A DNA stretch of 64,000 nt, taken from positions 248,001 to 312,000 of the forward strand of contig CANLRB010000003.1 in NCBI GenBank assembly GCA_947493455.1. The letters run 5' to 3'. The notes beneath the pieces were generated by a model. That model saw only the letters and a list, made by a program, of their open reading frames with translations, was not told where the DNA came from and ran no database searches. The DNA comes from an uncultured Pseudoalteromonas sp. GTDB lineage: Bacteria; Pseudomonadota; Gammaproteobacteria; Enterobacterales; Alteromonadaceae. A program made the position numbers and the translations under genes. Below, piece after piece: positions 27,432-37,541 of the stretch (positions within the stretch are counted from its first letter, which is position 1; every line of letters starts with the position of its first letter).

Positions 27432-28670
27432 GTGGCAAAACGTCGAGTTGTAGTTACTGGCCTAGGTATGTTAACCCCGTTAGGCAATGATGTTGAATCA
27501 ACATGGCAAGGTTTACTGAATAGTAAAAGTGGAATCGATTTAATCACCCACTTTGACACAACAAACTTTGGTACTAAGTTCGCAGGAACAATTAAGGACT
27601 TTGATGCATCGCTGTATATGTCGAAAAAAGACACAAAGAAAATGGATTTATTTATCCAATACGGTGTTGCGGCAGGTGTTCAGGCACTTAAAGATTCAGG
27701 ATTAGAAGTAACGGAAGAAAATGCTGATCGTATCGGCGTTGCTGTTGGTTCTGGTATTGGTGGACTGACATTAATTGAAGAAAACCATGTTAAGTTACTT
27801 AATAGTGGGCCTCGTAAACTTTCTCCTTTTTATGTTCCATCGACAATTATCAACATGATATCTGGCCATTTATCAATAATGCATGGTTTGCGTGGGCCAA
27901 ATATTTCAATTGTTACCGCATGTACAACAGGCCTTCATAATATCGGGCATGCAGCGCGCATGATAGCGTATGGTGATGCAGATGCTATGGTTGCCGGTGG
28001 TGCTGAAAAAGCGTCTACACCTATTGGTATGGGTGGCTTTAATGCAGCACGTGCATTATCAACACGTAATGATGACCCGCAAGCTGCATCTCGACCGTGG
28101 GACAAAGACCGCGATGGCTTTGTACTATCCGACGGGGCAGGCGTTATCGTACTAGAAGAGTATGAGCATGCCAAAGCTCGTGGTGCAAACATCTATGCTG
28201 AACTCGTTGGGTTTGGTATGAGTGGCGATGCATATCATATGACATCACCACCAGAAGACGGTGCTGGTGCAGCACTTGCAATGAAAAACGCACTTAACGA
28301 TGCGCAAGTTAACGCAGAACAAGTTGGTTATATCAATGCACACGGTACCTCAACACCAGCTGGCGATATTGCTGAAACATCGGCTGTTAAATCTATTTAT
28401 GGTGCAGCTGCAAGTGATGTGATGGTTAGCTCGAGCAAGTCTATGATGGGCCATTTACTCGGTGCAGCAGGTTCTGTTGAATCGATCGTGTCTATCTTAT
28501 CGTTACGAGACCAAAAAGTGTCTCCTACAATCAATTTAGACAACCCGAGTGAAGGGTGTGACCTAGATTATGTGCCGCATATTGCGAGAGATGCGAAATT
28601 GGAGTATGCGTTATGTAACTCGTTTGGCTTCGGTGGCACAAACGGTTCGTTATTGTTTAAGAAAGTTTAG
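27432..28670 (+). CDS. fabF: 3-oxoacyl-ACP synthase II FabF
   Basis: This 412-residue condensing enzyme (E. coli 413) has active-site C164 in [12 protein letters not shown], with His in [11 protein letters not shown] and in [10 protein letters not shown]. The residue after the Cys is Thr, where many FabF proteins have Ala. The frame is open from 27384, but the GTG at 27432 has GGAGG five bases upstream and begins (M)AKRRVVVTG like its homologues, so it was chosen. It elongates acyl-ACP, including cis-vaccenate formation at low temperature. Confidence 0.94.
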   Translation: MAKRRVVVTGLGMLTPLGNDVESTWQGLLNSKSGIDLITHFDTTNFGTKFAGTIKDFDASLYMSKKDTKKMDLFIQYGVAAGVQALKDSGLEVTEENADRIGVAVGSGIGGLTLIEENHVKLLNSGPRKLSPFYVPSTIINMISGHLSIMHGLRGPNISIVTACTTGLHNIGHAARMIAYGDADAMVAGGAEKASTPIGMGGFNAARALSTRNDDPQAASRPWDKDRDGFVLSDGAGVIVLEEYEHAKARGANIYAELVGFGMSGDAYHMTSPPEDGAGAALAMKNALNDAQVNAEQVGYINAHGTSTPAGDIAETSAVKSIYGAAASDVMVSSSKSMMGHLLGAAGSVESIVSILSLRDQKVSPTINLDNPSEGCDLDYVPHIARDAKLEYALCNSFGFGGTNGSLLFKKV

Positions 28671-28758
28671 CATTAATGAGTTGCTAGCTTCGCAATACAG
28701 TGCTTGTTATACTCGCAGTCAATAATTGGCACTGAGTGTAAAACAAGTAATAAGGAAT

Positions 28759-28799
28759 AGCCTGATTTGGTAAGTTTTATTGTCAAAATCAGGCTTTTT
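28759..28799 (+). terminator. terminator-like hairpin abutting the pabC start
   Basis: AGCCTGATTT (28759-28768) pairs with AAATCAGGCT (28786-28795), followed by TTTT. It ends two bases before the ATG of pabC. It would end fabF transcripts, and any readthrough transcript would have the pabC start masked by the stem. Confidence 0.65.
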
Positions 28800-28800
28800 A

Positions 28801-29613
28801 ATGAAGAAAAAACGATTGATACAAAATCATGCTCAACATCAAGTCAGTATTGATGACCGCGGCTTAAACTATGGCGATGGTTTTTTTACAACCGCAAAAG
28901 TTGTTAATTCCCGTATTGTTTTTTGGCAGCATCATGTAAATAGATTGATTACCTGCCAGCAAAAGCTGTCTTTTCCTCCACTAAATTTTTATCATATCGA
29001 AAAAGAAGTGCAGCAGCTCATCAACGGTGTCGAACTCGGTGTAATAAAAATACTCGTTACACGTGGCACTGGCGGGAGAGGATACGCAGTGCCAGAACCA
29101 GCAAAGCCAAACTATATTATAAAGCTCACCCCCTATCCGGATAATTACAATCAATTAAAACAAACTGGTGTTGAACTTGATGTTGTTGATTTTAGACTCG
29201 GCCACCAGCCTTATTTTGCAGGCTTAAAAACACTTAATCGTTTAGAGCAAGTAATGATAAAAGATGAGCTTGCCAAGCGTAACTTAAATGATGGTATTGT
29301 GCTTGATATAACACAAAACGTGATTGAAACCTCGATGGCAAATATAATTTGGTTTAGAGATGGAAAATGGTATACGCCAAAATTGGATAAATGCGGCATA
29401 CAAGGTGTTTTTCTTACGGCATTAAAGGAGCACCTGAAAATTTGTAGTGTTGATGCAAACCTTGATACTGTGTTAGACAGTGACGCGGTATTTTGTTGTA
29501 ATAGTTTACTTGGTATTTGCGCCGTAACCAAAATCGGTCGCAATGAATTTTGTATTGAAAGGGCACATCACCTTAGCTCTCAATACGCGTTCTCTGAGGT
29601 TGAGCATGATTAA
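28801..29613 (+). CDS. pabC: aminodeoxychorismate lyase
   Basis: This 270-residue fold-type IV PLP enzyme converts 4-amino-4-deoxychorismate to p-aminobenzoate plus pyruvate for folate synthesis. It has SIDDRGLNYGDGFFTT and the PLP-binding Lys in FAGLKTLNRLEQVM. The start is uncertain: ATG 28801 has no clear ribosome site because a terminator stem lies right before it, and an in-frame TTG at 28780 is inside that stem. It overlaps mltG by eight bases, the conserved pabC-mltG-tmk-holB order. Confidence 0.88.
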   Translation: MKKKRLIQNHAQHQVSIDDRGLNYGDGFFTTAKVVNSRIVFWQHHVNRLITCQQKLSFPPLNFYHIEKEVQQLINGVELGVIKILVTRGTGGRGYAVPEPAKPNYIIKLTPYPDNYNQLKQTGVELDVVDFRLGHQPYFAGLKTLNRLEQVMIKDELAKRNLNDGIVLDITQNVIETSMANIIWFRDGKWYTPKLDKCGIQGVFLTALKEHLKICSVDANLDTVLDSDAVFCCNSLLGICAVTKIGRNEFCIERAHHLSSQYAFSEVEHD

Positions 29614-30607
29614 AAAAATCTTATTTAGTATGATTATTTTGGTTACTCTGTTGCTTGCCTTTACCGTACACAAATATACTGAATTAACTAACAGTCGGTT
29701 GAATTTGCCAGCCGCGAGCTTGTTTGAAGTAAAACAAGGAACCAACTTAACGAAACTGTGCGAACAATGGCGGGCAAAGTCGTGGTTTTCGCAATGCACT
29801 GAACTAAAACTATACGCGAAATTTTTTCCATCAGTAACACTGTTAAAAGCGGGTGTATATGAACTGAAAAGCGATAATGTGTTGCGTGTTTTACAAAAAA
29901 TTAAGCAAGGACAAGTACACCAGTTTAGTGTGACATTTATTGAAGGCTATACATATAAACAGCTATTGAGTACCCTCAAAGCCACTGATTACATCACTCA
30001 CAGTACTGAACTAGAATTAGCAAACGCTGTTGTTCGATTTGGCATTTCTCAAACTAACCCGGAAGGGTGGTTTTATCCAGATACATATCACTTTAAGGCA
30101 GGCGATAGTGATATTTCAATACTGCAACGCGCGCATAATAAAATGGTGAATGTGTTAGAAAACGCATGGCTTTCACGTCAACAAAATTTACCAATAAATT
30201 CGCCCTACGAAGCACTTATCTTAGCTTCAATAATCGAAAAAGAGTCGGGAGTAGGTGCGGAACGCCCTCTTATTGCGAGTGTATTTATAAACCGTTTGAA
30301 TAAAAAGATGCGCCTACAAACCGATCCCACAGTGATTTACGGAATTGGTGATGAGTATGAGGGTGATATAACGCGAGCTCATTTAAAGCAAAAGACGCCG
30401 TATAACACATATCGGATTGATGGTTTACCACCAACCCCGATAGCGATGCCGTCGCAACAATCATTACATGCCGCACTGAACCCGTTAGAATCACCGTATT
30501 ATTATTTCGTTGCAAATGGCGAGGGAAAACACACGTTTTCTGAAACGCTTCAGCAACATAACATGGCGCTGCGCCAATATTTACAAAAGTTAAAGAATGA
30601 CAGCTAA
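29606..30607 (+). CDS. mltG: endolytic murein transglycosylase MltG
   Basis: This 333-residue membrane protein has an N-terminal anchor ([19 protein letters not shown]), a LysM-like segment and the YceG domain. The catalytic Glu lies in [11 protein letters not shown], and DPTVIYGIG and [14 protein letters not shown] are family motifs. It cleaves nascent glycan strands and sets their length. The frame is open upstream, but the Met at 29606 starts the anchor and overlaps the pabC end by eight bases. It overlaps tmk by 11 bases. Confidence 0.93.
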   Translation: MIKKILFSMIILVTLLLAFTVHKYTELTNSRLNLPAASLFEVKQGTNLTKLCEQWRAKSWFSQCTELKLYAKFFPSVTLLKAGVYELKSDNVLRVLQKIKQGQVHQFSVTFIEGYTYKQLLSTLKATDYITHSTELELANAVVRFGISQTNPEGWFYPDTYHFKAGDSDISILQRAHNKMVNVLENAWLSRQQNLPINSPYEALILASIIEKESGVGAERPLIASVFINRLNKKMRLQTDPTVIYGIGDEYEGDITRAHLKQKTPYNTYRIDGLPPTPIAMPSQQSLHAALNPLESPYYYFVANGEGKHTFSETLQQHNMALRQYLQKLKNDS

Positions 30608-31223
30608 ATTTATCGTTATAGAAGGTCTCGAAGGAGCCGGGAAATCAACAGCAATTGCGTTATGCCAATCGCTTCTAACAAAAAATAATATCGAATTCAT
30701 CAATACTCGAGAGCCAGGCGGTACGCCGTTGGCCGAGCAATTACGAAGTTTAGTTAAACAAGAGCATGATGAAAAGGTTGCAAGTTCAACCGAACTATTA
30801 CTTATGTATGCGGCACGAGCGCAGCTTGTTGAAAATGTTATTAAACCCGCTCTCGAAAATAACACATGGGTACTAGGGGATCGTCACGATTTGTCATCAC
30901 AAGCTTATCAAGGTGGTGGTCGTGGTATTGACAAACAGCATTTATTAAATCTCGGTGATATAGTTCTACAAGGGCTAAAACCTGATTTAACGATTTACCT
31001 CGATATTGACCCCAAAATAGGGCTTGAACGTGCACAAAGCCGTGGCGAGCTTGATCGTATTGAGCAAGAAGCATTGTCATTTTTTGAACGTACACGTCAA
31101 GCTTACTTAGATGTTGTTAATGCAGATGAATCCGTTGCTTTGGTGGATGCATCACAATCAATTGACAACGTGCATCGTGATATAGCAAATGTTCTGTCGC
31201 AGTTTATAGAGGACGTTAAGTGA
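30597..31223 (+). CDS. tmk: thymidylate kinase
   Basis: This 208-residue P-loop kinase phosphorylates dTMP to dTDP. It has Walker [11 protein letters not shown], the DR-Y/H motif [15 protein letters not shown], and the lid region with [12 protein letters not shown] (type II, as in E. coli). It overlaps mltG by 11 bases and holB by four bases (GTGA), so the three are translationally coupled. Confidence 0.95.
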   Translation: MTAKFIVIEGLEGAGKSTAIALCQSLLTKNNIEFINTREPGGTPLAEQLRSLVKQEHDEKVASSTELLLMYAARAQLVENVIKPALENNTWVLGDRHDLSSQAYQGGGRGIDKQHLLNLGDIVLQGLKPDLTIYLDIDPKIGLERAQSRGELDRIEQEALSFFERTRQAYLDVVNADESVALVDASQSIDNVHRDIANVLSQFIEDVK

Positions 31224-32122
31224 ACAACACGTGGTTTGATGACCACCTTATATCATTAGATAAAGCATTTCGCAACGAACGCTTACACCACGGGATTGCA
31301 ATCTTTGGCAATGGCGGTGTGGGTGAAGTTGAGTTCGCACAGATGCTTTCAAACTATTTGTTATGCGAGAACTCAAAAGCGGCGTCAGCGTGCAAGCACT
31401 GTAAAGCATGCAACTTATTTGCTGCGGGCACACATCCAGACAAGTTAGAGGTAATGCCAAATAATGGCTCTATTGGCATTGAAGCGATTCGAGCGATTAC
31501 CCCATTTTGCCAAACCAGTAGTGCACTGGGTTACAATAAAGTTGTTGTTATTCGACATGCTGATAGCATGACATTAGCTGCGGCCAATGCGCTTCTTAAG
31601 ACGTTAGAAGAACCTGCTGAAAATTGTTACATCCTATTAGTAAGCCAAAGTAAGAATACGCTTCCGGCCACAGTGCTAAGTCGTTGCCTTTTACTAGACT
31701 TAATTGTGACTAAAGATCACGGTAGGGCATTTTTAGCGGATCATTTTGGCCAGGCACTACTTGATAAACCATGGAGTGAATTTTTTTACCAGCAACCGAT
31801 GCGTTTGTATCAAGATGAATTTGCAAACTTTGAACAAATTGATTTTATATATTCGGCGTGCCTGTCGATTTGCGAAGGGCGTATAACAGTACAAGATACA
31901 GAAAAATTAATTGATATTTTAAAACAAAACCTTGACTATATGGCAAGTTTCACTGATTTTTGTTTGAGCTATACTAGTACAATGTTAGGCGCCAAGCGTT
32001 TAGATTTTATCGAATATAGTATACGTGTTTCATTAATTAGAGATTTAGAAGTAACAGTGGCGAATATTACAGGCATTAATATTGCGCTTCAGCTGCAATC
32101 ATTTATTAATCAAATAAAATAA
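31220..32122 (+). CDS. holB: DNA polymerase III subunit delta'
   Basis: This 300-residue clamp-loader subunit has an N-terminal AAA+ domain with a degenerate P-loop ([12 protein letters not shown]), the zinc-binding Cys cluster [16 protein letters not shown], and the [17 protein letters not shown] sensor region. It has an intact SRC motif (LSRC), as delta' usually does. Translation starts at GTG, overlapping the tmk stop. It is followed by pilZ and tatD, the order also found in Pseudomonas. Confidence 0.93.
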   Translation: MNNTWFDDHLISLDKAFRNERLHHGIAIFGNGGVGEVEFAQMLSNYLLCENSKAASACKHCKACNLFAAGTHPDKLEVMPNNGSIGIEAIRAITPFCQTSSALGYNKVVVIRHADSMTLAAANALLKTLEEPAENCYILLVSQSKNTLPATVLSRCLLLDLIVTKDHGRAFLADHFGQALLDKPWSEFFYQQPMRLYQDEFANFEQIDFIYSACLSICEGRITVQDTEKLIDILKQNLDYMASFTDFCLSYTSTMLGAKRLDFIEYSIRVSLIRDLEVTVANITGINIALQLQSFINQIK

Positions 32123-32133
32123 AAGGCAATGTT

Positions 32134-32460
32134 TTGCAAGAATTATTAGTCGACATCGAAGATGTCAGGGAATTATATAAGAGTTATATGCCATTTATTA
32201 AAACAGGTGGTTTATTTGTGCGCTCAAATATGCAATTTGAAATGGCACAACCACTTGCACTTCGAATTACGTTACCTGATTCGTTAGAAGATGATGTAGT
32301 AACCGGAGCTGTTGTATGGGTAACGCCGCAAGGAAGTCAAAACTCTAGCCCAGCAGGTGTGGGTGTTAGTTTTATAGACGATAAAAATCAAGTTCGTGAT
32401 AAAATCGAAAAAATGCTCGGAGGTATGTTAAACTCCAGTGATCCAACCTATACCATGTAG
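32134..32460 (+). CDS. pilZ: type IV pilus assembly protein PilZ
   Basis: This 108-residue PilZ-domain protein matches the original PilZ of Pseudomonas in place (between holB and tatD) and sequence: YKSYMPFIKTGG, VVWVTPQGSQ, AGVGVSFIDD, and the end PTYTM. It lacks the N-terminal RxxxR of c-di-GMP-binding PilZ proteins. Canonical PilZ binds PilB/FimX and is required for pilus assembly and does not bind the nucleotide. A TTG start at 32134 is needed because the nearby ATG is out of frame. Confidence 0.9.
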   Translation: MQELLVDIEDVRELYKSYMPFIKTGGLFVRSNMQFEMAQPLALRITLPDSLEDDVVTGAVVWVTPQGSQNSSPAGVGVSFIDDKNQVRDKIEKMLGGMLNSSDPTYTM

Positions 32461-32468
32461 TAAATAGC

Positions 32469-33248
32469 GTGATAATCGACTCTCATTGTCATCTTGACAG
32501 ATTAAAATTTGATGAGCTAGGCCATGACTTAGCTCAAGTTCTAGACCAAGCACGAGCAAAGCAAGTTGAACATTTTTTATGTGTTTCAGTAACACTTGAC
32601 CAGTTTCCGAGTATGCTCGAGAAAATAGCGCAGTTTGATGACGTTTCAGCGTCCTGTGGTGTGCATCCCCTTGATCAAAAGGACGCACTTGATAGCGAAT
32701 TATTGTTGTCACTTGCAAAGAGCGATAGAGTCGTCGCGATCGGTGAAACGGGGCTAGACTATTATTACAGTGAAGAAACAAAGCAAGTTCAGCTTGAGTC
32801 GTTTGTAGGTCATATCGATATCGCTAATCAATTAAATAAACCACTAATTATTCATACGCGAGATGCAAAAGAAGATACGTTGAACTTAATGCGTGCACAC
32901 CACGCTGATAAATGCGGTGGCGTATTGCATTGTTTTACCGAAGACTGGGATATGGCTAAACGAGCAATCGATCTCGGATTTTATATTTCAATTTCGGGTA
33001 TTGTGACCTTTAGAAACGCATCAGCACTTAGAGATGTCGTGAAACAGATCCCGCTTGATCGCTTATTGATTGAAACAGATTCACCTTATTTAGCACCGAT
33101 GCCGCATCGTGGAAAAACCAACCAACCCGCGTATGTACAAGATGTTGCCTACTTTATATCCGATCTTAAAGGGGTTAGTTATGCTGAGCTTGCAACAAGT
33201 ACAACAAATAATTTTTACTCCCTTTTTCCATTAGCAAAACGCGCCTAA
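32469..33248 (+). CDS. TatD-family metal-dependent hydrolase (YcfH type)
   Basis: This 259-residue TIM-barrel hydrolase has DSHCHLD at the N-terminus (metal site), GETGLDYYYS, PLIIHTRDA, GVLHCFTED, and ETDSPYLAP with the final metal Asp. TatD proteins are 3'-5' deoxyribonucleases or related hydrolases. The start is GTG, nine bases after pilZ. It is probably translated from the tmk-holB-pilZ transcript. Assignment to the ycfH subgroup follows from the holB linkage. Confidence 0.9.
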   Translation: MIIDSHCHLDRLKFDELGHDLAQVLDQARAKQVEHFLCVSVTLDQFPSMLEKIAQFDDVSASCGVHPLDQKDALDSELLLSLAKSDRVVAIGETGLDYYYSEETKQVQLESFVGHIDIANQLNKPLIIHTRDAKEDTLNLMRAHHADKCGGVLHCFTEDWDMAKRAIDLGFYISISGIVTFRNASALRDVVKQIPLDRLLIETDSPYLAPMPHRGKTNQPAYVQDVAYFISDLKGVSYAELATSTTNNFYSLFPLAKRA

Positions 33249-33260
33249 GCGAGCGCCTTG

Positions 33261-35096
33261 ATGAACATTCCATTGATTCTATCAGGGCCCGCGATTCGGC
33301 GTGCTGCGAAAGATAATGTATGCATTAGTGTCGTTACCAGCGAACACTGTGACCTTAAGATCGAGTTAGCGGTAGCTGTTCCTTATCAGCAAAAAGTTGA
33401 AACAGTCCAATTAGGTACGCATTTATTTCTTCATTTTATTGTTTTAACATCAAGTCCTGAGCGGCATTTTTGTACCGATGAACAAATTGAATATCGTTTG
33501 TTTTGTGACGAGCAGGTAGTTGACTTAAGCCAATTCTATTTGGCTGGTCAAAAGAGTCTCGGATTTGTCATCCCGAATACGCTAAATCAGTTTTTTCACG
33601 GTTCATGTCGAAATCCTCATCACCCAAGCGCCGATAGTTTGGTCGCCGCGGCAACTGAATTAGCGACGGCGCGCGCAAAGGGAAGTTCGAATCCAAATTT
33701 ATTATTGATGTCCGGTGATCAAATTTACGCCGATGATGTCGCTGGGCCCATGTTGATAGCAGTTCAAGCGCTCATAACACGTCTTGGCATTTTTCGAGAG
33801 TCGACGCTAATCGAGGGTGTTTCGCCGGTTTCGAGTGACAACCTTTATAAACGGGCTGAGCTGCTCCCTAATACGCCATGGCAAGAACGCAGTAAAACCG
33901 AACTAGGGTATTGGTTGAGACGGGATAAGATTCATTTTACGAGTTTAAAGTCGAAAAATCACTTAGTCCATTTTGAAGAATTCGTTGCGCTTTATGTGCT
34001 CACAACGAGCCATACATGTTGGCAACTGATTTTAGACGAATATCAGGTCTTTGATACAAATTGTATGTCGCTTGCAACACTCTTTGAACAAGAGAAACTA
34101 GCAATTGATGAGTTTATTAAAGGCTTGCCTGATGTTGAACGCTTACTCGCTAATATAAGCTGTTTAATGATGTTTGATGACCATGATGTGACCGATGACT
34201 GGAATTTAACTGCTGATTGGGAAGTGGGGATCAGTAGTAACCAGGTTAGCCGTAGAATAGTCGCAAACGGACTTATTTCATATCTCCTGTTTCAAGGTGC
34301 GGGGAATGACGCACTTGAAAAAACCAATTCATTGATAGCTCAGTTTAAGCAGTGTTTAATTGAAGATACATGGCGGTTTGAGGAATTCGATACAACAATT
34401 ACGGAATTTGGAGATTGGCACTACGCATTAGACACCAATCCGAATGTAATCGTATTAGATACCCGTACGCACCGCTGGCGCAATGAGCAAAATTTTGATG
34501 AGCCTTCCGGTCTTATGGATTGGGAATCCTTATGTGAATTAGAAAATAAACTCATTAATAAAGAGCATGTTGTTATTGTATCACCAGCGCCTGTATTTGG
34601 CGTTAAGTCAATTGAGGCAATTCAAGCTGGTTTTAACATTTGTGGGCAACCTTTATTAGTTGATGTTGAAAATTGGATGGCTCACGAAGGGGCTGCACGA
34701 AAGCTTATGCAAATGTTTAAACGAGCTGACACGCCAGTGGAAACACTGATATTGTCAGGAGACGTACATTATTCATTTTGTTTTTCAGTAAAAGCGCGAT
34801 TTAAAAATCGTGACAATCGAATTTGGCAGTTAACAGCGAGTGGTATAAAGAATGAGTTTCCAAATACGTTGCTCGACAAACTTGATCGCTTAGACAATAT
34901 ATTTTACGGCAAATATAGCCCACTCAATTTCTTTACCAAACGTTGGCAAATGAAGGTTGATAAACATTTAACTAAAACCACGTCACGTCATCTTGTGGGT
35001 CGTTCAGCAATTAGCATGATCACACTCGATAACGGTAAGCTGGTACGCTACGAATTGCTACACGGCGATGGTTCACACAGTGAGTTTGAGCTTTAA
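33261..35096 (+). CDS. PhoD-like metallophosphoesterase
   Basis: This 611-residue protein has a PhoD-type calcineurin-like domain. Metal-binding motifs in order are HGSCRNPHH, LMSGDQIYADD, MMFDDHDVTDDWN and LSGDVHYSF. No signal peptide or Tat motif is visible at the N-terminus, so it is probably cytoplasmic, unlike secreted PhoD alkaline phosphatases. The start is ATG 33261, with an in-frame TTG three bases before it. It lies 12 bases after tatD and could share its transcript. The substrate is unknown; phosphodiesters are the family's usual targets. Confidence 0.82.
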   Translation: MNIPLILSGPAIRRAAKDNVCISVVTSEHCDLKIELAVAVPYQQKVETVQLGTHLFLHFIVLTSSPERHFCTDEQIEYRLFCDEQVVDLSQFYLAGQKSLGFVIPNTLNQFFHGSCRNPHHPSADSLVAAATELATARAKGSSNPNLLLMSGDQIYADDVAGPMLIAVQALITRLGIFRESTLIEGVSPVSSDNLYKRAELLPNTPWQERSKTELGYWLRRDKIHFTSLKSKNHLVHFEEFVALYVLTTSHTCWQLILDEYQVFDTNCMSLATLFEQEKLAIDEFIKGLPDVERLLANISCLMMFDDHDVTDDWNLTADWEVGISSNQVSRRIVANGLISYLLFQGAGNDALEKTNSLIAQFKQCLIEDTWRFEEFDTTITEFGDWHYALDTNPNVIVLDTRTHRWRNEQNFDEPSGLMDWESLCELENKLINKEHVVIVSPAPVFGVKSIEAIQAGFNICGQPLLVDVENWMAHEGAARKLMQMFKRADTPVETLILSGDVHYSFCFSVKARFKNRDNRIWQLTASGIKNEFPNTLLDKLDRLDNIFYGKYSPLNFFTKRWQMKVDKHLTKTTSRHLVGRSAISMITLDNGKLVRYELLHGDGSHSEFEL

Positions 35097-35472
35097 AATG
35101 ACAACGTGTGTTAGGCGGAGAGTTTTCCCTGAATTGGTATTATCGTAATTACGCAATGCCATTTGGCTAAAACTGCCTAAATATGCCGTTTAACGCGGCA
35201 AATTAGACTTAATTTTAATGGGAAAGGCTTGAAAAAAATTGCCCAGGACCAATCCGAATTGTCCTGGGCTTAGGGGAATGGCTCATTTGAGCCGTGCGCT
35301 AACTCTAAAATACTTTTACAATTCATTTAGGGAGAAGTGTTAAAGTAATTCTAAGTTTAGACCCCATATTAACAAAAAGGAAATTTTTTCGTAAAAAATA
35401 TTTAACATAAAAACAACCACTTATAAATTAATTGTAATTTTTTGTACATAAGACTAACAATTAATCCCAAAG
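35097..35472. other. structured intergenic region between convergent genes
   Basis: About 375 bases with no convincing gene lie between the PhoD-like gene and rsmF. They hold a strong minus-strand terminator (listed separately) and a short stem GGCTCA/TGAGCC at 35280-35293. The remainder is AT-rich. A small RNA on the minus strand ending at the terminator is possible but not shown. Confidence 0.4.
35232..35269 (-). terminator. intrinsic terminator on the minus strand
   Basis: GCCCAGGAC (35241-35249) pairs with GTCCTGGGC (35261-35269), with an extended inner stem AAT/ATT and one bulge. On the minus strand it is followed by AATTTTTTTC. It lies about 200 bases past the rsmF stop, so it ends either a long rsmF 3' UTR or a separate small transcript. 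Confidence 0.75.
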
Positions 35473-36924
35473 TTATTCCCAAGTTATTAACTGGTTATTT
35501 TTTATTAAACTACGGGGTAGATTGTTCTTAATTTTACTCTGCTGCCACTTACCTAGGCCAATGCCTGTCTCACATAACATCAGTATCACTTCTCCTTTGC
35601 TATTAGGATTAATGCTCAATTTGATATCTTGTCCTTTAAAGTAGCTCATAGCCTCAGAAATACTTAGTTGATAGGTGTTCTTCTGCGCTAAATGGGCAAA
35701 ACAAGTTGCAAATTCATGACACAGTCTAAAGCCATTTTTGTGGATTGTTGCTACCTGTATGCCGATGCGACTGTATTTGATCTTTTCTGATAGTGCATCG
35801 AAGCAGTCTGGAAATAGCCAAAGCTCTTTGTCACGCATCATTAAGCTCCCAGGTAAAGAACGTATGCCGAATTGAGAATCTAATTCCCTGAAAAACAGCT
35901 CTGTTTGTTTCTTACTATATGCAACGAATGGAAAACGACCTTTTTTGGTTTTTATATTTGGGTTTGCTACATGGGCTTGCTTTTTGAACTTGGCAACAAA
36001 GAACCCTTCTGTATCGAAAATTTGCGGCCATACATGTAAATAGCCTTCATCTGTTACGATCTTTTCAGCACCTGGAAATAAGTTATCTAACGGCTCGATT
36101 GTTATACAGTCAGCAAATGTATTAAGCAGGTGGCGACATACATCTTGGTTCTCAAGTGGCGTTAAGGTACATGTTGAATATACAAGCGTACCTCCCGGCT
36201 TTAGCGCATAAAACGCACTTTCGATAAGTGACTTCTGAACGTTTGCGATGTCTTGGTTTGATTCAACGGACCAGTTTTTTAACGCGTCAGGATCTTTTCT
36301 AATCGTTCCTTCACCTGAGCAAGGTGCATCCAATAGAATATGGTCAAAACACGTTTCCATGTAGTCGCCAAAAATCGACGCATCAAAATGCGATAACGCA
36401 ACATTGGCTATTCCTAAACGCTGCATGTTTGCGCTCAAAGACTTTAAGCGAGAGGACGAGTATTCATTTGCAACGAGAACGCCAGTGTTGCTTTGAGCGT
36501 TCGCAATTTGAGATGTTTTACTACCGGGCGCTGCAGCCATATCGAGCACATGGCAGTCCGTAATATCTTGGTTAAAAGTAAGCGCTGATACAGGCATCAT
36601 TGAACTTGCTTCTTGTGAATAAATTGCCCCGCTTAAATGGATGTCAGTGTTGCCAATTGACAACGCTTGTTGTTCGTCTGGGCGCGAAACCCAGAACCCC
36701 GCATCACACCATGGAACTTGCTCGATTTGCCAGTTATTAATTTCAGCGTACTTTTTGAACTGGTCAATTGTCATTTTTTGTGTGTTGACTCGGACCGCTG
36801 GACGAAGTGGCGATTGGCACGTCTTAATATAATCATCAAGTGTTAAGTGCGCAGGTAAATAGGATTTTACATCCTCAATAAACGTATCTGGAATATATGT
36901 ATTTGGCGTCACTAATTTGTCCAT
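35473..36924 (-). CDS. rsmF: 16S rRNA m5C1407 methyltransferase RsmF
   Basis: This 483-residue NSUN-type methyltransferase is the length of E. coli RsmF (YebU, about 479). It has [13 protein letters not shown] motif [16 protein letters not shown], motif [17 protein letters not shown] and motif [16 protein letters not shown], whose Cys residues are the release and nucleophilic cysteines. The C-terminal part is the PUA-like extension of RsmF. It modifies C1407 of 16S rRNA by family. Confidence 0.92.
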   Translation of the reverse strand: MDKLVTPNTYIPDTFIEDVKSYLPAHLTLDDYIKTCQSPLRPAVRVNTQKMTIDQFKKYAEINNWQIEQVPWCDAGFWVSRPDEQQALSIGNTDIHLSGAIYSQEASSMMPVSALTFNQDITDCHVLDMAAAPGSKTSQIANAQSNTGVLVANEYSSSRLKSLSANMQRLGIANVALSHFDASIFGDYMETCFDHILLDAPCSGEGTIRKDPDALKNWSVESNQDIANVQKSLIESAFYALKPGGTLVYSTCTLTPLENQDVCRHLLNTFADCITIEPLDNLFPGAEKIVTDEGYLHVWPQIFDTEGFFVAKFKKQAHVANPNIKTKKGRFPFVAYSKKQTELFFRELDSQFGIRSLPGSLMMRDKELWLFPDCFDALSEKIKYSRIGIQVATIHKNGFRLCHEFATCFAHLAQKNTYQLSISEAMSYFKGQDIKLSINPNSKGEVILMLCETGIGLGKWQQSKIKNNLPRSLIKNNQLITWE

Positions 36925-37177
36925 CTAATTTGTCTATCATTATCATACCGTATCTAAGTGAAATGATTAACTCATGAATCAAGCAATAGCATCACTATTG
37001 ATTTTGTAATGTAAGCAATTAAATGCAATTGGCAGATATGTTAAGAGGCATTTAATATTTGAATTAAATAGAACATGGGATTGTTTGGTTTATGAGATAT
37101 TGACCAATAACAGCATATGATGAGAAAGTAGTAACACTCAAAACGAATGTAATATACGAATTAACAAGCGTCTTATC

Positions 37178-37427
37178 ATGAAATCACCATATACATTATT
37201 GATTGTTAAAAACCTCACTGAATCGGTGATGTTTTATCGAGACATTCTACAGTTAGAATTGATTGAACAATATGAAGACTGCATTCGGCTGCGTTCAGGC
37301 GAGCATGACGTTATTATGTTTGAAGGAACTAGTCAGTTTTTATCAACGCAGCGGCTATCACGTTTATGGTGAGCTTCCAGATTTCCCTTATGGTCACAGT
37401 GTGATGGCATTGACTAAAGCGTTGTGA
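37178..37427 (+). pseudogene. hybrid remnant: VOC (glyoxalase-like) N-terminus joined to a GNAT C-terminus
   Basis: Codons from ATG 37178 encode about 50 residues of a VOC/glyoxalase domain (YTLLIVKNLTESVMFYRDIL, then RLRSGEHDVIMFEG). Near 37329-37340 a different frame takes over and encodes VSFYQRSGYHVYGELPDFP and ends in a TGA at 37425-37427, which closely matches the C-terminal strand and helix of GNAT acetyltransferases. Neither gene is complete. The junction looks like a deletion that fused two neighbouring genes out of frame. The VOC frame itself stops at 37372. Confidence 0.65.
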
Positions 37428-37541
37428 CTCGCATTTGTTAAATATTCTTTCTAAATCGGCAGCTTTTCGTTAATTGAATATTAGTGGGAAAGGACAGTGT
37501 TTTTAGGTAATCTGTAAAAAAATAATAAAAACCCTCTCTAT

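Noticed and set aside
32129-32136. ATG at 32129 as the pilZ start
   Set aside because: It is in another frame; the PilZ sequence begins at the TTG at 32134.
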